DNA of 64,000 nt from DASPWW01 sp963756745. Its GTDB lineage: Bacteria; Actinomycetota; Thermoleophilia; Solirubrobacterales; 70-9. Position numbers and translations under genes: made by a program. The notes under the pieces were generated by a model. It saw only the letters and a list, made by a program, of their open reading frames with translations. It searched no databases and was not told the origin of the DNA. The stretch is taken from the NCBI GenBank assembly GCA_963756745.1, contig CAVWOU010000010.1:124001-188000 (forward strand), read 5' to 3'. Numbering within the stretch: position 1 is the first letter of the stretch; every line of letters starts with the position of its first letter. This document shows positions 13,967 to 21,985 of the stretch, piece by piece.

Positions 13967-15613
13967 GCGGCGCGGGCGGCCACGGGGAGCTCGCGGGCCG
14001 CGGGCTCTCCGCCGTCCTTCGGCGGAACCCGTGACATCGCGCGCTCGGCGAGCGCGGTGATCGTCAGGCTCGGGTTGACGCCCGGGTTCGCGGGCACCGC
14101 GGCGCCGTCGCACACGATCAGGTTCGCGTAGCCGAACGCACGGCAGTCGGCGTCGATGACCCCGCTCGACGCGTCCGCGCCGATCACCGCCCCGCCGAGG
14201 ATGTGCGCGGTGGTGGGGATGTTGAGCGACGACTCGATCAGCCCGCTCTGGGGGATCCCGCCGGTGCGCTGCGCGAACCACCGTGCGGCGGCCTCGGCGG
14301 CGGGGATGTAGGTGGGGTTGGGGCGCTCGGGGTCCTGCTCGGTCTGGAGGCGCACCCCGCGCCCGAGCGGCCGCGGGCTGGCCCGGAGCCGCATCGCCGT
14401 GTCGAGCGACTGCATCACCAGCAGGATCACGGTGCGCCGCGACCACTTGAACGGCCACAGCAGGCGGAGCGTGCGCAGCGGGTGCTTGAGCATCGCCGCG
14501 ATCCACTTCAGCGGGCGCGTGACCCGGGTCCCCCCGCCGGTCAGGGCGGTGAACAGGCGTGCTCATCAGGTCGGCCTCGCGGCCGTAGGTGACCACCTCG
14601 ATGTGGGTGTCGGGGTCGGGGTAGATGCTGGAGGTGATCGCCACCGAGCGCGAGAAGTCGCGGCTGTCATCCGGGGCGGTCACCGCCTGGATCGACTCCG
14701 TGTTGGTGCGCACGACCTCGCCGAGGCGTGGCGAGAGGCGAGGGAGCGCTCTCGCGTGCCTGCAGTCGGCGAGCAGCTGGTTCGTGCCGAGCGGCCCGGC
14801 GGCGACCACGACTCCCCGGGCGGTCATCGTGCGCCGTTCGCGGCGCAGCCACGCGCCCGAGCGCTCGCTCGTGACCACGTAGCCGCCCGAGCCATCCGGC
14901 GCGCCGATAGGGCGGATCTCCGTCGCGTGGCGCTCGGGCAGCACCCGAGCGCCGAGCCGCTCCGCGAACCACAGGTAGTTCTTCACCAGCGTGTTCTTGG
15001 CGCCGTGGCGGCAGCCGACCATGCAGCTCCCGCAGCGCACGCACCCGGTCCGCGGGGGCCCCTCGCCGTCGAAGTAGGGGTCCGGGACCTCGCGGCCCGC
15101 TTCGCCGAAGAACACGCCGACCCGGGTTGGCTTGAACGTGTCGGCGACGCCGAGCTCGGCGCCGTACTCGTGCAGCAGCTCGTCTGCAGGGGTCATGCCC
15201 TCGTAGTCGACGACTCCGAGCATCCGCTCGGCGGTGTCGTAGTGCGGGCGCATCTCCTCCTCCCAGTCGGCGAGCTCGCCCCACTGCGGGTCGCGAAAGA
15301 ACGCCGGCCGCGCGCGGTACAGGGTGTTCGCGTAGCCGAGGCTCCCTCCGCCGACGCCCGACCCGGAGGCGATGAACACGTCCTTGAACAGGGTGAGCCG
15401 GAACACCCCTCGGAGGCCGATCCGCGGCGCCCAGAAGTAGCGCCGAAGGTTCCATGCCGTGCGGGCGAAGTCGGCGTCCTCATAGCGGCGGCCGCACTCG
15501 AGCACACCGACGCGGTAGCCCTTCTCGGAAAGGCGCAGCGCCGCCACGCTGCCCCCGAACCCGGACCCGATCACCAGCCAGTCGAAGTCGTGTTGGCGTG
15601 ACCGCGAATTCAT
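13963..15613 (-). pseudogene. GMC oxidoreductase / cholesterol oxidase (ChoD-like), one frameshift
   Basis: An FAD-dependent oxidoreductase related to actinobacterial ChoD. The N-terminal Rossmann motif is VIGSGFGGSVAALRL, followed by the FAD-covering region GSGVGGGSLGYANTLY. A ferredoxin-like cysteine set CVRCGSCMVGC is typical of this subfamily. The C-terminal GMC signature is the ILGG and NPSLTITALAE region. The N-terminal frame runs 15613 to about 14557, and the rest is in another frame from about 14556. Deleting one C in the ACGCCTG stretch restores one protein of about 550 residues. Either a consensus indel or a recently inactivated gene is possible. A TAGCCA box lies 8 nt before the start. 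Confidence 0.8.
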
Positions 15614-15690
15614 CACCGGGCTGGCTACCCTGTGGCCGCGTCGTGGTACGGCGCGTGCTACGGGGCCTGGAGCTCCGGCAGGGAGATTAC

Positions 15691-16443
15691 GTGCAACGGA
15701 AACGCATGCGCAGCCTCGTGCTCGCCGCGCTCGCGGCGTCGGCGTCGTCTGCGACCGTGGCCCCGGCGCTCGCCTCGCAGTCCGTGCAGCCGGCCCACGA
15801 GCCCGCGCGGCTCGACCCGACCGGCCGGCCGCATGGCGGAGAGCCGGAGCCCGACGACCTGTTCTGGCAGAGCCCCAACAGCTGCGACGGGAGGCGGTTC
15901 AAGGGGCGCACCGGCACGCGGCGGCTGTATGAGTTCGTCGAGTACTGGTGGCCACGGGTGGAGAACTGGGGCTACGGCTCCGATCCGTGCCGCGACAGCC
16001 TCCACGACGAGGGCCGTGCGGTGGACCTGCACCTCGACGTACGCTCGCGCCCGGACCGGCGGGCGGCCCACGAGATCAAGCGCTTCTTCCTTGGCGACGA
16101 CTCCGACGGCGCCCGGTGGGCGATGGCGCGGCGCTTCGGAATCCAGGAGTTCATCTACAACTGCCACATCTGGACGTCGACGTACGCCGAGCGGGGCTGG
16201 CGGCGGTATTCCCGCTGCACCTCGGGCGCGAGCTACACGCTCAAGCACAAGGACCACATCCACATCGGGCAGAGCTGGCAGGGGGCGCGAAAGAAGACGA
16301 GCGCCTACACCGGGTACGAGGTGTGCGACGCGTGCGCCGCGCCGGAGGAGCCCGTGCCGCCGGCCCGCGTCTTCGAGGCGCTTCCCGACGACGAGCCGCT
16401 CCCGGACGTGAGCGGCAATCCGGTCGCCGCAAGCCGGCGCTGA
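15691..16443 (+). CDS. Secreted M15-like zinc peptidase domain protein
   Basis: A 250-residue exported protein with a signal peptide (MRSLVLAALAASASS to APALAS). The C-terminal half has SLHDEGRAVDLHLDV and later DHIHIG. These are the His/Asp and His ligands of the D-Ala-D-Ala carboxypeptidase (M15/ARB-07466-like) fold. A role in peptidoglycan trimming is plausible from the fold but unproven. Several cysteines suggest disulfides. The GTG at 15691 follows a GGGAG Shine-Dalgarno site; the ATG at 15706 is an alternative. Confidence 0.7.
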   Translation: MQRKRMRSLVLAALAASASSATVAPALASQSVQPAHEPARLDPTGRPHGGEPEPDDLFWQSPNSCDGRRFKGRTGTRRLYEFVEYWWPRVENWGYGSDPCRDSLHDEGRAVDLHLDVRSRPDRRAAHEIKRFFLGDDSDGARWAMARRFGIQEFIYNCHIWTSTYAERGWRRYSRCTSGASYTLKHKDHIHIGQSWQGARKKTSAYTGYEVCDACAAPEEPVPPARVFEALPDDEPLPDVSGNPVAASRR

Positions 16444-16520
16444 TCGCCGCTCTGATAGCTTGCCCGCCGCGTATCCAGCGCGACGAACGGGACAGGGACA
16501 GGGCAGACAGCTTGAAGTCG

Positions 16521-18340
16521 ATGGAACGCAAAGGGACAGCGCGCGCACCGGAGTGATCGCGGTCGCCGCCGTCGGGGCGGCGATGATGATCGCTCCGGCC
16601 GTCGCGCTCGCGCACGTCGAGCGCAGCACCTTCTGGCCGAACCCGGCGCCGGACACGTCAGCGTGAAGCCGGCGGCGGGCGGCGAGGTGCCCGAGTACCG
16701 CACCCTCGGCTCGGCCCTGAAGCAAAAGCCGCCGGGCGAAACCCGGATCGTGTGCCAGGACGACTCGCTGAAGCTCGCCAAGCAGGCGATCCGCGACGGT
16801 CGCAAGGGCTTCAAGGTGCGGCCGAGCGAGGACACGCGGCACCTGAGCAAGCGGAAGGCGCGCAAGCTGAAGAGGCTCAACAAGCGCTTTGCCAAGGAGT
16901 GCGACGTACGACTCGATCCAGGACGCGGTCAACGACTCCGGCAACAACGACCGGATCGTGATCATGCCGGGGCTGTACACGGAGCCGAAGTCCCGGGCCA
17001 AGCCGGAGAACGACCCAGCGTGTGCCGGACTCACAGCGTCCTCGGATCACGGCACCGGCGCCGTGTCGTACCGGTACCAGGCGACGTGCCCCAACGATCA
17101 GAACCTGATCGCGGTCATCGGGCGTGAGGCGCTGAACGTGCCCGAGCCGGTCGTTACCCCGAACACCGACCGTCACGGCATCCGCAATGAGGGCAAGTGC
17201 ATCCGGTGCAACCTCCAGGTCGAGGGTTCCGGCGTGCGGCCCGAGGACGTCACGATCGACGCTGGAAACGGCCCGAGCGCGAACGGACCGCTGGCCGGTC
17301 AGGGCAAGGATGTCGGGATCCGCTTCGAGCGCGCCGACGGGTTCTACCTCCGCAACGTCACCCTGCAGCACGCCGAGGAGCACGGCGTGTACCCGATCGA
17401 GGTCGACGGGTACGCGATCGACCGGGTGAAGATGGCCTTCAACCACGAATACGGCCACCTCAGCTTCACCTCCGACCACGGATTGATCAAGAACTGCGAG
17501 GCGCTCGGCAGCGGTGACGCGGGCGTTGTATCCGGGCGCCTCGGCGCAGACGGGCGAGCAGACGATCGAGAACAAGCAGCGGCTACAACCAGGAGATTCG
17601 GGACTGCGACCTCCACCACAACACGCTCGGACACTCCGGTTCGATGGGCGACGCAATCCACATCCACCACAACGACTTCTACGACAACGCCGTCGGGATC
17701 TCGGTCGACTCGATCTCGGCCGGCGGGCACCCGGGCTATCCGCAGGACTCGCTGCTCGTCGAGCAGAACAAGATCTACTCGAACAACCTCAATCCCTTCG
17801 AAGGCGAGACGTCGGCTTCGACCCCACCGTGCCGGCCGCCGGTCGGCACGGGCATGTGGATCGCGCGGCGGGAACGCCAACGTCGTGCGTGACAACCGCA
17901 TCTACGACAACTGGCGCCGCGGCGTCATGCTCTTCCAGGTCCCGGACAACATCGCCTGCGACCTCGACACGCCTCACGCAGACCTGCTCGCCCGATGCAG
18001 TTCCCGGAGCAGACGAACTCGCACCGCAACCGGTTCTTCGACAACATCATGGGGGTCGCGCCGGGGGGCAAGAGGATGCCCAATGGACGTCGACTTCTGG
18101 TGGGGCAATCAGACACCTGACAAGGACAACTGCTGGTACGACAACACCGGCGTCGATGGGACCGAGGCGAGCGTCACTGAGGAGCCCGACCCGCTGCCCT
18201 CGGACTGCGAGAACAGCCTGGGCGACGGACCGGTGTTCCAGCCCGAGCTGATCGCGTGCTTCCTCGAGGAGCCGAGCTGCACATGGACCGAGACGCCACC
18301 CCGGCCCGGCACCGCGGCGGCGAAGGCAGCCCGGAAGTAA
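16521..18340 (+). pseudogene. Secreted right-handed parallel beta-helix protein, broken by many frameshifts
   Basis: The pieces read in order as one protein of about 600 residues. They comprise a signal peptide (GVIAVAAVGAAMMIAP), an N-terminal module, then beta-helix coils with repeated N-x-I/F-Y-D-N turns such as HHNDFYDNAVG, RDNRIYDN and RNRFFDN. A Trp/Cys-rich C-terminus follows. The frame changes near 16550, 16660, 16905, 17522, 17577, 17810, 17840, 17870, 17990 and 18083. No segment between these points has lost its coding character. Such proteins bind or cleave polysaccharides at the surface. Either the gene has decayed or the consensus is poor here; the second is favoured by intact coding in every segment. 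Confidence 0.7.
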
Positions 18341-18360
18341 CGCAGGCGCGATCACCGTTG

Positions 18361-18732
18361 GTGTGGGCCCGATGGGGTCGGGCCGTCGCTGGGGTGCTTG
18401 CTTGTTGCTCCCTCCTGGCCACCGGCTGCGGCGACTCGAACGACTCGAGCGACCCCGATTCCTCCGCGCTGGGCTCCTCCGACCTCCAGACCACCGTCCG
18501 CGAGGCGGACTGCACCGACTGGAACGACGCCAGCGTCGAGGAGCGGCGGGTGATCGTGGAGTCGATCGCGGAGTTCGAGGGGGGCGCTCCCACAGGCACG
18601 CAGGGACGGACCCTGCCTGAGGACGAGGCCTACGACCTGTTCGAGAGGCTGTGCGAGCAGGAGTACGCGAGCGCGTTCAAGCTCTACAAGATCTACGCGC
18701 GCGCGGCGGCGTTCCAGCCGGCGCAGCCGTAG
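18361..18732 (+). CDS. Small lipoprotein, function unknown
   Basis: A 123-residue protein with a type II signal peptide: hydrophobic AVAGVLACCSLLATGC with the lipobox cysteine, then a Ser/Asp-rich linker. The mature domain of about 85 residues is acidic with two conserved-looking cysteines (ADCTDW and RLCEQEY), probably disulfide-bonded outside the membrane. I do not recognise the family. Starts at TTG 18358, GTG 18361 or ATG 18283 are all in frame; GTG 18361 gives the most usual signal peptide. It follows the beta-helix gene by 20 nt. Confidence 0.65.
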   Translation: MWARWGRAVAGVLACCSLLATGCGDSNDSSDPDSSALGSSDLQTTVREADCTDWNDASVEERRVIVESIAEFEGGAPTGTQGRTLPEDEAYDLFERLCEQEYASAFKLYKIYARAAAFQPAQP

Positions 18733-18791
18733 CGGGCGCTGTCGCCGATCCAAGGGAATAGAGTCCGGGTTCACACCGAGGGAGGAGGAAG

Positions 18792-19211
18792 TTGGCCTAC
18801 TTCAAGGACGCCCAGGACGTCTACGACACGATCGGCAAGCTGTTCGTCGACCTCGCCGAGGACGACGAGCTCGGCCCCAAGTTCCGCAAGGCGGACACGA
18901 TCGTGCGCTACGAGTTCCACGATCCGGACTCGCAGGTCACGGTTCGCCTGCAGCCCGATCAGCCCGGCGACGTCGACTTCGGCGACTCCGACATGGAGCC
19001 GGACGTCGTGATGAGCATGGCTGCCGACACCGCGCACAAGTTCTGGCTCGGTCAGGTGAACGTGACCGTCGCGATGGCGCGGGGCCAGATCAAGGCGAAG
19101 GGCCCGGTGGCGAAGATCCTCAAGCTGGTGCCGTTGACGAAGCCGGTGTTCCCGCGCTACAAGGCGCAGCTCGAGGAGCAGGGACGCACCGATCTCGTCA
19201 ACGCCGCCTAG
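18792..19211 (+). CDS. SCP2 sterol-binding domain protein
   Basis: A 139-residue, single-domain protein of the SCP2 sterol carrier family. It has the beta-strand/helix pattern with VVMSMAADTAHKFWLGQVNVTVAMARG and the closing GPVAKILKLVPL, which line a hydrophobic tunnel for acyl-CoA, fatty acid or sterol. The TTG start at 18792 follows GGAGGAGG at good spacing. It is convergent with the split-barrel flavoprotein gene, overlapping by 4 nt. A second SCP2 domain occurs fused to a luciferase-like enzyme at 34.8 kb. The ligand is unknown. Confidence 0.85.
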   Translation: MAYFKDAQDVYDTIGKLFVDLAEDDELGPKFRKADTIVRYEFHDPDSQVTVRLQPDQPGDVDFGDSDMEPDVVMSMAADTAHKFWLGQVNVTVAMARGQIKAKGPVAKILKLVPLTKPVFPRYKAQLEEQGRTDLVNAA

Positions 19212-20185
19212 TCTCCGGCCGCTCGGTTCCGCCGCCTGAGCTGGTCGCGGGCCGTCCGCCAGAAGCGGATCGACTTCGACAGATTGCGGCGGTAGCGCGC
19301 GGCCATGCTCTCGTCCGGGAGCTCGAAGCCGCCGAGCAGGCGGTGGGGGATCAGGGCCCAGCCGCCGTTCTCGCGCACGAGATCGCCGCGGATCTGGAAG
19401 TTCTCCTGCCACCGGAAGTCCGGCGCGTGGGCGTGGGCCGTCAGGCAGGCGCGGCCCTCGATCAGCGGCAGACCCGCTGGTGCCGCCTCGATCACCACCC
19501 GGTGGCGCTCGGGCTCGGGTCGAACCGGGACGCGGAGAGCGAGGGGGAACCCATCGGGTGCCTCCCACGCGAGGACCGCGGTCTCGTGGCGCCGGCCGAG
19601 CTCGTCGATCCGCCGGTCCCAGGCGAGACCTCCGCCGGCGACGGGCGCGTGGGCCTCGCGGGGCTCCTCGGTGTGGCCCGAGCGCACCTCCTCCATGTGC
19701 GAGTCGAGCACCGACGGGGGGTTCGTGGGGTCGCCATCGGGCCACACGAACACCCGCTCCGGGCGGACCTTGACGTAGACGCGCGTGTAGTACCAGTTGA
19801 ACATGCCGCGGACCGCCCGCGGCGGGTGCATCTCCCTGATCCCGGGCAGCTTCTCCCACGACTCTCGCCAGTAGCGCTCGCGGTTGGCGACGAGGTCGCG
19901 GTCGTCAACCGCCGCCGAGCCCTGAACCAGCACTCGCATCCCACCCTCGATCCCCGACCCCGTGGGGTCCGAGAACAGCATCGCCACGCGCGGGTTTCGC
20001 CGTGCGTCCTCGGCCTTCTTCGGGTAGCCGAGCCCGGTCGTGATGTCGATCGTCGGCTCGCCGGAGCGGTAGTAAGGGGTGACCGGCCACGCGATCGGCT
20101 GGCGGCGCGGGTCCACGGTCGTGTACTCGCAGGTGATGAAGCGCTCGAAGACCTCGCGCACCTCTTGCGGGAGGCTGCTCGTCAC
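19208..20185 (-). CDS. Pyridoxamine-phosphate-oxidase-like split-barrel protein
   Basis: A 325-residue protein. The N-terminal 150 residues form an FMN/F420-binding split barrel (CEYTTVDPRRQPIAWPVTPYY, then LGYPKKAEDARRNPRVAMLF), as in pyridoxamine-phosphate-oxidase-like proteins. The second half is a related barrel-like domain ending in an Arg-rich tail. The cofactor and substrate are unknown. The GTG at 20185 is preceded at 9 nt by a TAAGAT box, indicating a leaderless message. Confidence 0.75.
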   Translation of the reverse strand: MTSSLPQEVREVFERFITCEYTTVDPRRQPIAWPVTPYYRSGEPTIDITTGLGYPKKAEDARRNPRVAMLFSDPTGSGIEGGMRVLVQGSAAVDDRDLVANRERYWRESWEKLPGIREMHPPRAVRGMFNWYYTRVYVKVRPERVFVWPDGDPTNPPSVLDSHMEEVRSGHTEEPREAHAPVAGGGLAWDRRIDELGRRHETAVLAWEAPDGFPLALRVPVRPEPERHRVVIEAAPAGLPLIEGRACLTAHAHAPDFRWQENFQIRGDLVRENGGWALIPHRLLGGFELPDESMAARYRRNLSKSIRFWRTARDQLRRRNRAAGD

Positions 20186-20194
20186 GTCGACTCG

Positions 20195-20200
20195 ATCTTA
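20195..20200 (-). promoter_or_regulatory. -10 box of the split-barrel protein gene
   Basis: TAAGAT on the minus strand, 9 nt before the GTG at 20185. It overlaps a 15-nt palindrome, TCGATCT-T-AGATCGA. Confidence 0.5.
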
Positions 20201-20216
20201 GATCGACGCGCGTGCG

Positions 20217-20843
20217 TCAGTAGCCCGGGTCGCCGGGCAGGACGATGCGCCGCTCGGAGCCCTCGCCGACGACCTTGGGCAGCACCGGCTCGACACGGTG
20301 GCCGACGGCGTCGAGCACCTCCTGGGAAGTCGCGTACGGCAGCAGGGACTCGAGGTGCTTGATCGTCGGGAACACCAGCTCGAGCTCTCCCGCTGCGTGG
20401 CGGTCGAGCGCATCGCGCGGGGTGAACCAGCGGGCGTCGACCGTCTCCGCGCCGTCCGGGTGGGGAGGGGAGTGGGGAGGGGCGAGCGCGACGTAGAAGC
20501 GAGTGTCGAATCGGGATGGGACCACCTCGGGCGTGATCCACCGCGACCACGGGCGCAGCTCGGCGTCCTCCGGGAGGGCGATCCCGGCCTCCTCCTCGAG
20601 CTCGCGCACGGCGCACGCGCGATGCGCCCGCTCGTCCTCCTCGACCGTCGGCTCGCCGCCGGCGCCTCCGCCGCGCTCGCTGTCCTCGACGACGCCGCCG
20701 GGGAACACCCACACGCCCGGCATGAAGCGCGCCTCCGGATTGCGCTGGACCAGAAGCACCTCGACAGCTCGCTGCGCGTGCTTGCCGCCCCGGCGCAGGA
20801 GGATGATCGTCGCCGCCGGTCGCGGCGTCGCTGGCTCTGGCAC
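20217..20843 (-). CDS. NUDIX hydrolase
   Basis: A 208-residue pyrophosphohydrolase of nucleoside-diphosphate-linked substrates. The NUDIX box is split: PGGVVEDSE is followed by a Gly/Glu-rich insertion of about 20 residues before AVRELEEEAGI, which supplies the catalytic glutamates. This layout resembles the NUDT19-like subgroup that acts on acyl-CoA or related pyrophosphates (inference). The GTG at 20843 follows TAGATT by exactly 7 nt with no Shine-Dalgarno site. A G-rich run on the opposite strand (20458-20482) encodes the loop APPHSPPHPDG. Confidence 0.85.
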   Translation of the reverse strand: MPEPATPRPAATIILLRRGGKHAQRAVEVLLVQRNPEARFMPGVWVFPGGVVEDSERGGGAGGEPTVEEDERAHRACAVRELEEEAGIALPEDAELRPWSRWITPEVVPSRFDTRFYVALAPPHSPPHPDGAETVDARWFTPRDALDRHAAGELELVFPTIKHLESLLPYATSQEVLDAVGHRVEPVLPKVVGEGSERRIVLPGDPGY

Positions 20844-20850
20844 GCGGGTG

Positions 20851-20856
20851 AATCTA
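20851..20856 (-). promoter_or_regulatory. -10 box of the NUDIX gene (leaderless)
   Basis: TAGATT on the minus strand, 7 nt before the GTG at 20843. It decides this start over upstream in-frame codons. Confidence 0.6.
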
Positions 20857-20884
20857 CCCTCCGGTGCCGGTAACCTGCTCGGCC

Positions 20885-20950
20885 GTGAGCGCGAGGCTCT
20901 GCAAGGGTGTGGGTGGGCGGGGAATGTGATGTTGGGCCGAGCGCGAACAT
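20885..20950 (+). repeat. 66-nt G-quadruplex element, copy A, upstream of rubredoxin
   Basis: It aligns without gaps to 43239-43304 (minus strand) at 56 of 66 positions. It contains GGGTGTGGGTGGGCGGGG (20905-20922), four G-tracts with loops of 1-3 nt. It ends 7 nt before the rubredoxin ATG. The last six bases, GAACAT, lie where a -10 box of a leaderless gene would sit. A cis-regulatory element or alternative-sigma promoter is likely; the function is unknown. Confidence 0.65.
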
Positions 20951-20957
20951 CAGTGAA

Positions 20958-21143
20958 ATGACGATGGAGACCGAGACCGCGCAAATCTGGGTCTGTACGT
21001 CGTGCGGATTCATCTACGACCCCGAGGAGGGCGATCCCGACGGCGGGATCCCGCCCGGCACGCCGTTCGGCGAGATCCCGGACAGCTGGTTTTGCCCCGT
21101 GTGCGGGGCACGCAAGGCCGACTTCGAGCCCTACGAGGAGTGA
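20958..21143 (+). CDS. Rubredoxin
   Basis: A 61-residue electron carrier with one Fe(SCys)4 centre: C13-T-S-C16-G and C46-P-V-C49-G, with the usual WF before the second pair. Rubredoxins feed electrons to alkane hydroxylases or oxygen/peroxide-reducing enzymes; no alkane hydroxylase is in the window. The ATG at 20958 is chosen because it is 7 nt after the repeated 66-nt element. The frame stays open upstream through that element, starting at a GTG, which would add VWVGGE-type residues also seen at the acyl-CoA dehydrogenase. Confidence 0.92.
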   Translation: MTMETETAQIWVCTSCGFIYDPEEGDPDGGIPPGTPFGEIPDSWFCPVCGARKADFEPYEE

Positions 21144-21177
21144 AGCGGCTGCGATAGCCGCTATCGGGCCCGCTTCA
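21141..21177. terminator. Bidirectional hairpin between rubredoxin and coiled-coil genes
   Basis: Outer arms TGAAGCGG (21141-21148) and CCGCTTCA (21170-21177); inner arms CGATAG (21152-21157) and CTATCG (21161-21166). It sits at the convergent ends of two genes and overlaps both stop codons. There is no T-tract. Confidence 0.6.
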
Positions 21178-21910
21178 GCGCCGAGCGGGCCTCGTCGCGC
21201 GCGCTCGTCGCCTCCGCGACCTCGCTCTCGGCTTCGGAAAGCGCCGCGCTCGCGGCCTCCAGTCGCTCCTGCGCCTGCGCCTTCGCGCGCTCGGCGCGCT
21301 CCAGCTTTCGCTCCGCGGCCTCCAGGTCGCGCTCCGCGCGTTCGACCTGGCGTCTGGCGTCTCCGCGCTCAGCGGCTCGCTGCTTGCGGGGCGCGCGTGG
21401 GCCGGCGCCCGCGACAAGTCCGCCCAGCCCGACAGCTTCGTGGTCCTCCGTGAACCGGCCGGCCTCGAGCTCGTTCCTGAGCTCGGGGTTCGTGGCGACG
21501 GCGTGCAACGTCGCGCGAGCGCGATCGAGCATCGCCTCGGTCGGCTCGCCCTCGCGTCCGAGCTCGGCCTCGACGTCGGCCATCAACCGGTCGACGGCGG
21601 CGCGCTCGCGGTCGACCGCCTGATCGACGGGTCGCCGCTCGCCGCCTTCGATCAGTTTCTCCTGCGCCTCGCCCAGCTTGGCCGCTGCGTCGAGGAGGCG
21701 CTTCGCGTCGCGGCGCTTGCGTCGGACCGCCCGGTTGATCGCCCCCGCTGAACGGGTGGGCTTCTCGAGCTTGCGGACCCGCTCGGCCGCCGCGGCGTCG
21801 CCGGATCGCTTCAGCTCGCGCGCGAGTTCGTTTCGCGCCGAGGTGAACTCGTCGAGCGGCAGCCCGTAGAGCCGATCCACGTCGCGTTCGAGCGATGCCT
21901 CGTCAGCCAC
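21161..21910 (-). CDS. Coiled-coil protein, function unknown
   Basis: A 249-residue protein. The N-terminal part (LYGLPLDEFTSARNELARELK, then KLEKPTRSAGAINRAVRR) is a motif I have seen described only as hypothetical in actinobacteria. The C-terminal 100 residues are a long Glu/Arg/Ala coiled coil with heptads. There are no membrane segments. The GTG at 21910 is chosen because a TACGGT box lies 7 nt before it; upstream residues would precede the transcript start. A structural or nucleoid-associated role is possible, but nothing shows it directly. Confidence 0.65.
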   Translation of the reverse strand: MADEASLERDVDRLYGLPLDEFTSARNELARELKRSGDAAAAERVRKLEKPTRSAGAINRAVRRKRRDAKRLLDAAAKLGEAQEKLIEGGERRPVDQAVDRERAAVDRLMADVEAELGREGEPTEAMLDRARATLHAVATNPELRNELEAGRFTEDHEAVGLGGLVAGAGPRAPRKQRAAERGDARRQVERAERDLEAAERKLERAERAKAQAQERLEAASAALSEAESEVAEATSARDEARSALKRAR

Positions 21911-21917
21911 TCCCGGG

Positions 21918-21923
21918 ACCGTA
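21918..21923 (-). promoter_or_regulatory. -10 box of the coiled-coil protein gene
   Basis: TACGGT on the minus strand, 7 nt before the GTG at 21910. Confidence 0.45.
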
Positions 21924-21985
21924 ACGCTCGCCGCCAGCCGCATTCCGACAGCCGAGTCAGCTTGTAGCCCATGGCCGCCAGAGCT

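Noticed and set aside
14312..15601. Plus-strand frame opposite the GMC oxidoreductase
   Set aside because: The composition is that of a shadow frame; the minus strand has FAD and cysteine-cluster motifs.
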